Shown one piece after another: positions 1 through 5,083 of a DNA stretch of 5,873 nt (positions are counted from its first letter, which is position 1; the number at the start of each line of letters is the position of its first letter). This DNA is from Deltaproteobacteria bacterium (GTDB lineage Bacteria > Desulfobacterota > Desulfobacteria > Desulfobacterales > Desulfosalsimonadaceae), in NCBI GenBank assembly GCA_024280875.1, contig JAJRPH010000019.1, forward strand, positions 1-5,873. Direction: 5' to 3'. The notes beneath the pieces are model-generated. The model made no database searches and was not told the origin of the DNA. It saw only the letters and a program-made list of their open reading frames with translations. The translations under genes were made by a program, and so were the position numbers.

Positions 1-200
1 CATTATCAAACAAATCATGTCTCAATCCCTTCTGTAATCAGGTCGTTGTTCCGATGAAACATTAAAAAAATCAGACAAGGCCCGTATTGACGTCTCAATC
101 CCTTCTGTAATCAGGTCGTTGTTCCGATATCGGTTGCAGCACCGGCAAACAGACTTGTAAGGCGTCTCAATCCCTTCTGTAATCAGGTCGTTGTTCCGAT
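1..200 (-). CRISPR. CRISPR array, leader-proximal end (three 37-nt repeats)
   Basis: Three identical 37-nt repeats lie at 19-55, 92-128 and 164-200. On the plus strand each begins GTCTCAATCCC and ends TTGTTCCGAT. They are separated by unrelated spacers of 36 nt (56-91) and 35 nt (129-163). Bases 1-18 are the end of a further spacer, so the array continues to the left. Read on the minus strand the repeat ends in ATTGAGAC, which resembles the 8-nt 5' tag left on type III and type I crRNAs after Cas6 cleavage (family knowledge). This orients transcription from right to left, in line with the cas genes, and makes 164-200 the leader-proximal repeat. The repeat has only a very short internal stem (CTG-ATTA-CAG), so Cas6 recognition may rely little on structure. 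The three copies show no decay. Spacer targets cannot be judged from sequence alone. Confidence 0.97.
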
Positions 201-434
201 TGCCCCCATTTATTTGCCAATAAATTCAGATAATTTAAAGGGTATTTCCTGTAAGGTCGGTTTTTGGTCCTCAATTTTTTCTCCTTTGTTTGCAAAATTC
301 ATGTTCATTGATTAATTCAATTATTAAATACAAATACTTATCAATTTCCTGTAACCACCCCCTTTTTTCGGCACTTTTAAAAAATCCGTTCATTTTTTGT
401 ATATCAGTCAATAAAATCCATTTAATTAAAATAG
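201..434 (-). promoter_or_regulatory. CRISPR leader between cas2 and the array
   Basis: This AT-rich 234-nt segment separates the cas2 stop codon from the first repeat, where the leader of a right-to-left array should lie. A leader normally holds the array promoter and the sequences guiding Cas1-Cas2 to insert new spacers at the first repeat (family knowledge). I see no convincing -35/-10 pair on the minus strand; TTGACT (411-406) has no good -10 partner. An 11-bp motif, ATTTCCTGTAA on the plus strand, occurs at 244-254 and again exactly 100 nt away at 344-354. A 9-bp inverted copy of its core, GTTACAGGA, lies at 434-442 over the cas2 stop. Two short overlapping minus-strand ORFs also lie here (393 to 271, 40 aa; 302 to 210, 30 aa), but neither has a ribosome binding site. 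Confidence 0.75.
244..354. repeat. Direct 11-bp repeat in the leader, 100 nt apart
   Basis: ATTTCCTGTAA occurs at 244-254 and 344-354, a spacing of exactly 100 nt. An inverted copy of the extended core (TCCTGTAAC, 347-355) is GTTACAGGA at 434-442, overlapping the cas2 stop. The flanks differ (AAGGTCGG against AACCACCC), so only the short core is shared. It could be a binding motif of the leader, or chance in AT-rich DNA. Confidence 0.4.
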
Positions 435-710
435 TTACAGGATATAAACATCCTTGTCTTCCGTCAATTCTCCGGTTCCGATGATTTTAATCGTTTTTTC
501 ACACGCTCCGCACAAGGCGTAAATCCGGACGCTATCCTCTTTTTCCGATATAATACCTTCAATCCGTGCTAACATCTTGTCAAGCAGTTCCCGTTCGAGG
601 ATAAATTCAAACACGCTGTAATGGACCCGGTCCCCATAATCCTTGAGGACTTTAGCCAGTTTGGTTCTTCTTTTATCATCCGGAATATCATAGGAAACCA
701 AGTATAACAT
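435..710 (-). CDS. cas2: CRISPR-associated endoribonuclease-fold protein Cas2
   Basis: Cas2 is the small ferredoxin-fold subunit that dimerises and bridges two Cas1 dimers in the spacer-integration complex; some members also cut nucleic acid at a metal site. The 91-residue product has the usual family length. It opens with the beta strand MLYLVSYDIPDD, carrying the conserved Asp at residue 8, followed by the basic helix start KRR. The family-typical segment DRVHYSVFEFIL spans about residues 27-38, and the C-terminal strand ends in DVYIL. The ATG at 710 is preceded by AGGTG (721-717) with 6 nt spacing. The gene looks complete with no sign of decay, in contrast to the ruined cas1 upstream. Cas2 is structural in known integration complexes and should not acquire spacers without a Cas1 partner, so function would need a Cas1 encoded elsewhere (inference). 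Confidence 0.95.
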   Translation of the reverse strand: MLYLVSYDIPDDKRRTKLAKVLKDYGDRVHYSVFEFILERELLDKMLARIEGIISEKEDSVRIYALCGACEKTIKIIGTGELTEDKDVYIL

Positions 711-844
711 AAATCACACCTAAATTGAGCGTTTCAAATTTTGAAAAAATTGTTTTTATATTTATTTAAGGATGTTGATTTGTCTTAAGTTTCAAAATTT
801 AAAACCCCTTGGGATTGCCGATCTCACCGCATCTACTGCGTCAA

Positions 845-858
845 ATGCGCTTCCGCAT
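845..858. other. Small perfect hairpin in cas1-cas2 gap
   Basis: ATGCG-CTTC-CGCAT forms a 5-bp perfect stem with a 4-nt loop. It is not followed by a T-run on either strand, so it does not look like an intrinsic terminator. It lies in the GC-richer half of the inverted-repeat-bounded segment. Confidence 0.35.
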
Positions 859-875
859 AAACGACTATAGCGGCA

Positions 876-898
876 CCGCATTTTCCTTGTATATGCGG
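876..898. other. Hairpin in cas1-cas2 gap
   Basis: CCGCAT (876-881) pairs with ATGCGG (893-898) around an 11-nt loop. It lies just inside the right inverted repeat, 27 nt downstream of the cas1 stop on the minus strand. The minus strand carries no T-run after the stem, so termination is not supported. It could be part of a foldable insertion element. Confidence 0.35.
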
Positions 899-924
899 CA
901 ACCTCTACAATCGCTCAACTTAGG

Positions 925-1384
925 TTACACCTTTAGCATAAACTGGGTATAGGGCCGGTTATCCTGAATCGTTGAGGCCAGATTCTCCGCCTGGATGCGG
1001 ATGGATTTTCTCAGGGTGGTATTCTGCCCGGTGTCCGGATGAATAAACACATGATTGATCATTGTTTCATATTCTGCAAAATACCGCTTTAACGCCGCCT
1101 GCTTAAAGACAACGCTGTTGTCCTGGGGATTTGCATAAAAATCATCCGGTTTGAAAATACGGTTATTGACAAAGTTCAACACCAGGCGGTCGGCAAGCGG
1201 CGCCCTGAATTCCTCCATGAGATCCGCAGCCAAAGATGCCCTGCCGTAATCAACACCATGAAAATATCCCAGATACGGATCAAAGCCCAGTCCGTCCAGC
1301 AAAGTTTTTTTCTTTCTGCACAATCAGCCGGTTGCCGCTTTTGCGTAAGACGGAATTCTGTTCCGTGAGGTAGAAATTGGCCAT
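925..1384 (-). pseudogene. cas1: cas1 pseudogene with large internal deletion and frame break
   Basis: Cas1 is the integrase that inserts new spacers. Two separated parts of one cas1 remain. The N-terminal part starts at ATG 1384 with AAAGGA at 1398-1393 (8-nt spacing) and encodes MANFYLTEQNSVLRKSGNRL and a few more residues, the usual Cas1 opening strands. It then runs into a TGA at 1282-1280 after 34 codons. The C-terminal part is in another frame, open from about 1323 to the TAA at 925-927, and holds GFDPYLGYFHGVDYGR followed by AADLMEEFR, the hallmark region with the metal-binding His (codon 1260-1258) and Asp (codon 1224-1222). Intact family members have some 180-200 residues between these parts, covering most of the N-terminal beta domain and the first metal-binding Glu. 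All of that is absent. The junction lies near the A-rich tract at about 1304-1316. A read error cannot explain the loss, though misassembly could. Integrase activity is very unlikely. Confidence 0.92.
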
Positions 1385-1386
1385 GG

Positions 1387-1494
1387 CTACCATCCTTTCT
1401 TTTTTTTCAGCAGGTAAGCGTTCAGATTAAAAGGCCCCGGATAAGAGAGGACTTTTCTGTTTTTCTGCTGCATTTCAAAAGGCTTCATGATCAT
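1387..1494 (-). CDS. Short coding-like ORF just upstream of cas1, unidentified
   Basis: This ORF starts at ATG 1494 with MIMKPFEMQQ, continues through SYPGPFNLNAYLL and ends in KKKKGW with a TAG at 1389-1387, two bases before the cas1 ATG. The frame is open further upstream to a TAG at 1545-1543, adding the hydrophobic stretch FKFLGIVFL. It has no recognisable ribosome binding site and I do not recognise the protein. It sits in the 180-nt gap between cmr6 and cas1, an otherwise compact operon, and abuts the cas1 ribosome binding site as a real upstream gene would. It may be the 3' remnant of a gene lost between cmr6 and cas1, a genuine micro-protein, or chance. Composition alone cannot decide. 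Confidence 0.25.
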   Translation of the reverse strand: MIMKPFEMQQKNRKVLSYPGPFNLNAYLLKKKKGW

Positions 1495-1564
1495 GCTTTT
1501 TAAAAAAACAATGCCCAAAAACTTGAAACCTGAGCTTCTTATCTATGATAATGTTCAGGCGTGT

Positions 1565-2425
1565 TTATTCTGTTACGTCAAAAACACCATACCCAACAGC
1601 TGTTTTGGCACCGATTCCAAAATATTCCAGACCTTGTCGTAAAAAACCAAGAACAGTTTTCAAGTCTTGTTCAGCTTTTTTATCATTCAGGTTACTGCTT
1701 CTGCTGCTTATCCTGAACTCAAATTCAGTATCATGCGCTACAGAGAGAAAAAAAACAGGGTTAGGGCTATCCGTCTCCTTCGGCCAGTTAGGCTCGTTCT
1801 TTTGATTGTGCTTCTCCATCTGTGTGTAGTAGTCGCCATGGTGACAGTTGATGATATCCACATCAAGTGTTGGCCAGCGGACAGGAAGGGCGTCCAAAAA
1901 TAAAATATAGCCTGTGGAAGGATCGGTCTGTCCCGGCTCAATGGTTTCAGACCCAAAAAGTCTGGTCAGTTCTGTTTCGTCAAAGCTGAAAATTTTTGCA
2001 GTGTGCCTGCACAACCCTTTAATGGCGGTTCCATTGATGATCGGCACACCGATGACGGGATCAAAATCAAACCCGTTTCCAATGGGGTTGGAGATTCCTA
2101 TGCCACATGATAGCCGCCAGCTGACTTTGAAGGTCAGTTTTTGCATATGGCACTTTTTTTCATACCGTTTCATGCGCTGATTGATTTCGGACAGGAGGCG
2201 GCATGGGGCGGACGTTTTTTGGTTGCGGCGGTTGTAGGCGGTAACGAAGCCGCTTAAGGCTTTTCCAGTCTCATTGTTTTTGGAAGGATCAATAGAAGAA
2301 CCTTCCCATATATTTAAGAATTTATTAAATACCAGGCCGGCATTGGCATCCTCCGGTAGATCATTTTTTTGAAATACGGATTTAATGTGGATGTCGCCAT
2401 TTGCCGGAATCACTCGATCATTCAT
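1565..2425 (-). CDS. cmr6: Type III-B RAMP protein Cmr6
   Basis: Cmr6 is a Cas7-like RAMP subunit at the head end of the Cmr complex, where with Cmr1 it holds the 3' part of the crRNA and helps admit target RNA (family knowledge). The 286-residue product is in the normal length range. A family-typical variable N-terminal part runs to about residue 95. The RAMP core follows, with GIGISNPIGNGFDFDP at about 108-123 and the conserved PIINGTAIKGLCR at about 128-140. Next come HHGDYYT (195-201) and NPVFFLSV (222-229). It closes with the glycine-rich RAMP loop FGIGAKTAVGYG (269-280). The ATG at 2425 has a strong AGGAG (2437-2433) with 7-nt spacing. Cmr6 begins 21 nt after cmr5, the only non-overlapping join among the cmr genes here, and an 11-codon micro-ORF spans it. 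The gene looks complete and is the last intact interference gene before the decayed cas1. Confidence 0.94.
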   Translation of the reverse strand: MNDRVIPANGDIHIKSVFQKNDLPEDANAGLVFNKFLNIWEGSSIDPSKNNETGKALSGFVTAYNRRNQKTSAPCRLLSEINQRMKRYEKKCHMQKLTFKVSWRLSCGIGISNPIGNGFDFDPVIGVPIINGTAIKGLCRHTAKIFSFDETELTRLFGSETIEPGQTDPSTGYILFLDALPVRWPTLDVDIINCHHGDYYTQMEKHNQKNEPNWPKETDSPNPVFFLSVAHDTEFEFRISSRSSNLNDKKAEQDLKTVLGFLRQGLEYFGIGAKTAVGYGVFDVTE

Positions 2426-2450
2426 CAGATTTCTCCTCTAATTGCTTCAT
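2418..2450 (-). CDS. Micro-ORF bridging cmr5 and cmr6 (possible coupling peptide)
   Basis: The cmr5 stop is part of an ATGA whose ATG (2450-2448) opens a 10-residue reading frame, MKQLEEKSDE. It ends in a TGA at 2420-2418, 8 nt inside cmr6. The overlap pattern copies the ATGA joins elsewhere in the operon. A ribosome continuing through this frame would stop beside the cmr6 start, allowing translational coupling. The strong AGGAG of cmr6 lies inside the micro-ORF, so cmr6 may not need coupling. The ORF is short enough to arise by chance. Confidence 0.2.
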   Translation of the reverse strand: MKQLEEKSDE

Positions 2451-2857
2451 TTGCCATAAAGCGCGTTTGCAAAAAGTTTGACCTGCTCACTAATTGCATA
2501 GGCCTCAAGCTGGGCGGCCATATAGTCGTATCGATTTCCTGTTACACAGGCCTTCAGAAGGGCGTGGCCGGGTGACATCCTTTTTTCGTTGTTTTCCTGA
2601 CGGCTTATCGGATTACGGGGTGAGGCATCCAACACCCAACGGCCCATTAAGTCTGCTATGATATTTTCATGAAAATCCCCTTTCATAAGTGTTGCCAATG
2701 TTACGCAAAGCCCCTGGGTCCGTATATCTATTGGAAGACCGGGGATTGATTTCAGAGCCAGGTCTTTCCAGGGGGCTTTTTCCCATCCGGAGACCTCGGT
2801 ATATGCAAAAGCGGCCCGCCGGCGTGTAAGGCTGATGGTTGAATGAGCATTATTCAT
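2447..2857 (-). CDS. cmr5: Type III-B small subunit Cmr5
   Basis: Cmr5 is the small all-helical subunit (Cas11 type) that lines the inner face of the Cmr backbone and helps the Cmr4 filament bind crRNA and target (family knowledge). With the ATG at 2857 the product is 136 residues, close to the family norm. An early basic helix reads TRRRAAFAYTEVSGWEK, like the Cmr5 N-terminal R-x-R-A-x-x-A-Y pattern. A helical middle contains LCVTLATLMKG, and the C-terminal half ends in LKACVTGNRYDYMAAQLEAY and a final short helix. An in-frame start at 2905 would overlap cmr4 by 56 nt, so I prefer 2857. That start overlaps the cmr4 stop by 8 nt and has a purine-rich AAAGGGGG (2874-2867) with 9-nt spacing, a less perfect site than in the neighbours. 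Sequence is poorly conserved in this family, so position in the operon carries much of the assignment. Confidence 0.88.
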   Translation of the reverse strand: MNNAHSTISLTRRRAAFAYTEVSGWEKAPWKDLALKSIPGLPIDIRTQGLCVTLATLMKGDFHENIIADLMGRWVLDASPRNPISRQENNEKRMSPGHALLKACVTGNRYDYMAAQLEAYAISEQVKLFANALYGK

Positions 2858-3842
2858 TTTTTTTGTCCCCCTTTGCGTCAATAAAATTCCACAGGCAATG
2901 GCCATAACCTACGGTTTCGTTGCCACCCAATTGAACAACTTCCAGGTTCTGTGCATAAGTTTGGAAAAGTTTCAGCGGAGGTTCGGGATAGGGCCAATTG
3001 ATAGGACTATTGTCAGTATATGCTTTGCGCTGTCGACGTTCCCCCACAAAGGAAACAAACAGGCAATCCGAAGGAATCGATTCTTCATACCAGAGATTTC
3101 CCGTTTGTAGCTCTCCGGTAGTCGGGTCTCGCCATGGGGTGGTGGTTTTGCCCCCGGTTAATTTGATTCTGGCTCTTACGGAAGTGGCCTGCTGCATTAA
3201 GTAAGCAAAATCTTCATCCGGTACCAGCACCAACCCTTTGACCATTCGTTGTCGCGTGTTTTCTTCATCTTCCGTTAAAAGACCGGCGAGTTTTTCGGCC
3301 AGCTCACGCAGCCCAGGCAGACTAAGGACATTCTCTTGGGGAAAGACCAGATCTTCCAGAATCAGAGTTTTTCCGGCAAGGTCTGAATCCGCCACATAAA
3401 TATGTCCGGCATCCGGAGAAGATACGTTAAATTTGGTCGGAAGGACATGCGAAAGCCCAAGGGTGCGTAGATCCCGTTGAAGGCGTTCGATAATCAAAGG
3501 ACAGGTAACATGAAGAAAAGGCCGGTTCAGGGATCGGATGGGAAAAGCGATAAGGCGTCCTTCTGTAAAGGCGATTGCGCCAGCTTCCAGATCTTCCGTG
3601 TCTTCCGCATCCTCCAGGGATTTTCCAAAAAGCCTGCTAATTGCCTTGTCATCCAATGAAGCATTTTTGGACATATAATCCCTGGCAACCCCCTTTAAAG
3701 ATGTGGCGGGCAGTACCGGAAAGTTTGTTACGGCGTCTCTTGCAATCGGTAGATCCAATGCGCCCATTGCCTGACCGATACCACAGTGGGTAGGCGACAA
3801 GGTATAAATGGACGATAGGGTGATACTGTTCCAGATACTCAT
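2850..3842 (-). CDS. cmr4: Type III-B backbone RAMP and target-RNA nuclease Cmr4
   Basis: Cmr4 (Cas7 family) polymerises along the crRNA to form the Cmr backbone and cuts bound target RNA at 6-nt intervals (family knowledge). The 330-residue product begins with the RAMP strand ITLSSIYTLSPTHCGIGQ, followed by GALDLPIARD (27-36). Asp30 in this motif aligns with the catalytic Asp of characterised Cmr4 proteins (D26 in Pyrococcus furiosus), so target cleavage should be retained. The canonical FPVLPATSLKGVARDY follows. The middle contains FTEGRLIAFPIRSLNRPF, another Cmr4-type stretch, and the end carries the glycine-rich loop LGGNETVGYGHCLW. The ATG at 3842 overlaps the cmr3 stop in an ATGA and has AGGAG (3855-3851) with 8-nt spacing. 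No frame damage is visible. Overlapping joins to cmr3 and cmr5 imply coupled translation within one mRNA. Confidence 0.95.
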   Translation of the reverse strand: MSIWNSITLSSIYTLSPTHCGIGQAMGALDLPIARDAVTNFPVLPATSLKGVARDYMSKNASLDDKAISRLFGKSLEDAEDTEDLEAGAIAFTEGRLIAFPIRSLNRPFLHVTCPLIIERLQRDLRTLGLSHVLPTKFNVSSPDAGHIYVADSDLAGKTLILEDLVFPQENVLSLPGLRELAEKLAGLLTEDEENTRQRMVKGLVLVPDEDFAYLMQQATSVRARIKLTGGKTTTPWRDPTTGELQTGNLWYEESIPSDCLFVSFVGERRQRKAYTDNSPINWPYPEPPLKLFQTYAQNLEVVQLGGNETVGYGHCLWNFIDAKGDKKNE

Positions 3843-5083
3843 ATTTCCGTCTCCTTTATTTGGGGACCGATACCGACGAAGGTGTGACCAAATCCGAATC
3901 TGCCTTCTTCGTAAGGACCCAATTTATTTGTATTGTTAAGATCTTGAAGAACCCTGGCTCTTTTTTGTGGCTCTCCCCCGTTTAATTGAAACAGCCATGC
4001 GCTGCCGGCCGGCAGATAAGGTCGGTTAAGCCGGCTTCTGCCTGTGGCCATCTGATATCCACCGACAATTACCGGCGGACCGGTCAGTGCGCCCCTGACA
4101 ACGAGCGAAATCCCAGATGGCAGAAGCTGGTTTAATTCAGGCACCGTTGGGTCATTGAGTCGCACCGGGGTAACGGCAACCAGCCAGAACGCATCGTTTT
4201 CATTTACTTTGTCGGGAAGATGTCTCCCGGCCATGACTTTTTTCCAGTCCGGATGATATATCTCGCTGTTTTCAAAAAGCGCTACACGACCTTTTCGACC
4301 GGCCCCTGCCGCACCTTTTGAGAACAGATCCGTTGGAATCCTGGTATCTGTATTGCCGGAAAACCAGCCGATCAAACCGGCGTTTTGTGCGAACCGTCGT
4401 GCCTTGAGCATATAAAGTTTTCCCGGTGCTGCCGTGGCTGTTTCGCGGTCAATGGCGACACCGGGCTGGGATTCATTTTTGATAAATGGCGGGAAATCTT
4501 CTGCGTATTGATTCGACTGCCAATTTGTTACGCCGTCACCGGCCAGCGCAAAAAGGAAGTTTTCCGGCCCGATCCAGCCGCCTATCGGGCTCAGTGCATT
4601 TTTTTCAGGTCTTCCCAGCAGCAGCAAACGTTTTGGAGTCGATCCTGTTTCCAGATCGTTTATCCCCGGATGACCGGTATCAATCGGTCTGGCGTGCAAC
4701 GGTCCGGAATGATGTTGCAGCAGAAACCGTGGTGCCGGAACCCAGGGACTGGAATACGTGTCGTTAAAACCGAATTCGTCTTTATGCGTTTCCAGGCATG
4801 CCGGAAAGGGGCCCTGGATTTGCCAGCCGTCAGGCAGTGCGTCCGGTTCTCCGACCAGTTTTTTACGCTCGGTTTTAGCCGCATCTGACCAATCGTTTAA
4901 ATCTAACATTGGATCTTGTGCGGAACGTAAAAGATGACTCCTCACCAGTCCTTGAAATGCAAAAGGTGTTGGTGGAAATTCCGATACGCCTATATGTTTT
5001 TCGCCAGCCCCGAATGAACTGGGGCCACCGAAATAGAGAGGTTCTAATGGTTTGAGTAAAAAAGAACAGTTTAATTGATTCAT
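3839..5083 (-). CDS. cmr3: Type III-B RAMP protein Cmr3
   Basis: Cmr3 (Cas5 type) binds the crRNA 5' tag and pairs with Cmr2/Cas10 at the base of the Cmr complex (family knowledge). The 414-residue product is at the upper end of the family range. It opens with LLKPLEPLYFGGPSSFGAG (9-27), matching the Cmr3 L-E-P-L-x-F-x-x-x-x-x-F motif, then EFPPTPFAFQGLVRSHLL (35-52), the RAMP strand-turn-helix with the conserved PP and G-x-x-R. A central region about residues 120-260 contains LHARPIDTGHPG and LYMLKARRF. The C-terminal half has GGYQMATGRSRLNRPYLPAGSAW and closes with the glycine-rich RAMP loop RFGFGHTFVGIG. The ATG at 5083 overlaps the cmr2 stop in an ATGA and has a strong GGAGGT (5094-5089) with 5-nt spacing. 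A 167-aa frame on the opposite strand within this gene is a shadow. Confidence 0.94.
   Translation of the reverse strand: MNQLNCSFLLKPLEPLYFGGPSSFGAGEKHIGVSEFPPTPFAFQGLVRSHLLRSAQDPMLDLNDWSDAAKTERKKLVGEPDALPDGWQIQGPFPACLETHKDEFGFNDTYSSPWVPAPRFLLQHHSGPLHARPIDTGHPGINDLETGSTPKRLLLLGRPEKNALSPIGGWIGPENFLFALAGDGVTNWQSNQYAEDFPPFIKNESQPGVAIDRETATAAPGKLYMLKARRFAQNAGLIGWFSGNTDTRIPTDLFSKGAAGAGRKGRVALFENSEIYHPDWKKVMAGRHLPDKVNENDAFWLVAVTPVRLNDPTVPELNQLLPSGISLVVRGALTGPPVIVGGYQMATGRSRLNRPYLPAGSAWLFQLNGGEPQKRARVLQDLNNTNKLGPYEEGRFGFGHTFVGIGPQIKETEI

Larger units (their letters stand above)
718..925. repeat. Inverted-repeat-bounded segment between cas1 and cas2 (possible MITE-like insertion)
   Basis: The cas1-cas2 gap is about 214 nt, whereas these genes usually overlap or nearly touch. 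Near-terminal inverted repeats bound it: ACCTAAATTGAGCG at 718-731 and CGCTCAACTTAGGT at 912-925, which match at 13 of 14 positions. If the ends are placed at 719 and 924, the flanks are TCACA (714-718) and TTACA (925-929), a possible 5-bp target duplication with one mismatch. Inside are an AT-rich half (about 730-805) with near-palindromic TTTCAAATTTTGAAA, and a GC-richer half with the octamer CACCGCAT at 825-832 and 874-881 and two small hairpins. No ORF of note lies inside. The left end supplies part of the cas2 Shine-Dalgarno site. A weak minus-strand promoter-like pair is visible, TTAAGA (788-783) and TAAATA (764-759) with an 18-nt spacer. Whether it is a non-autonomous transposon or a regulatory region is unresolved. 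Confidence 0.45.

Noticed and set aside
236..272. A possible degenerate fourth repeat one spacer-length (35 nt) beyond the last repeat, sharing CTGTAA and GGTCG with the repeat.
   Set aside because: In register only CTGTAA and scattered bases match, and GGTCG aligns only with a 3-nt gap. Both ends of the repeat, including the tag region, are absent.
290..484. Plus-strand open frame of 64 codons across the leader and the end of cas2.
   Set aside because: It runs antisense to the leader and cas2, has no ribosome binding site, and its low-complexity Ile/Ser/Leu/Lys product fits AT-rich noncoding DNA.
925..1323. The 132-codon C-terminal cas1 frame as a separate functional gene with a TTG start.
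   Set aside because: The TTG has no ribosome binding site and the product starts just before the His motif, lacking the beta domain and first metal-binding Glu. The matching N-terminus lies directly upstream, so it is one broken gene.
1475..1504. Palindrome CATGATCATG (1486-1495) flanked by AAAAG and CTTTT, resembling a terminator after cmr6.
   Set aside because: The outer arms pair only with a 4-nt bulge, the stem is AT-rich, and it lies inside a coding-like frame. It is too weak to call.
2858..2905. Longer N-terminus for Cmr5 starting at 2905.
   Set aside because: It would overlap cmr4 by 56 nt. The start at 2857 gives the usual length and an 8-nt overlap like the rest of the operon.
4385..4888. 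Plus-strand open frame of 167 codons.
   Set aside because: It lies wholly antisense to cmr3, which has clear RAMP motifs and a strong ribosome binding site. The protein is Cys/Arg-rich with no recognisable domain.
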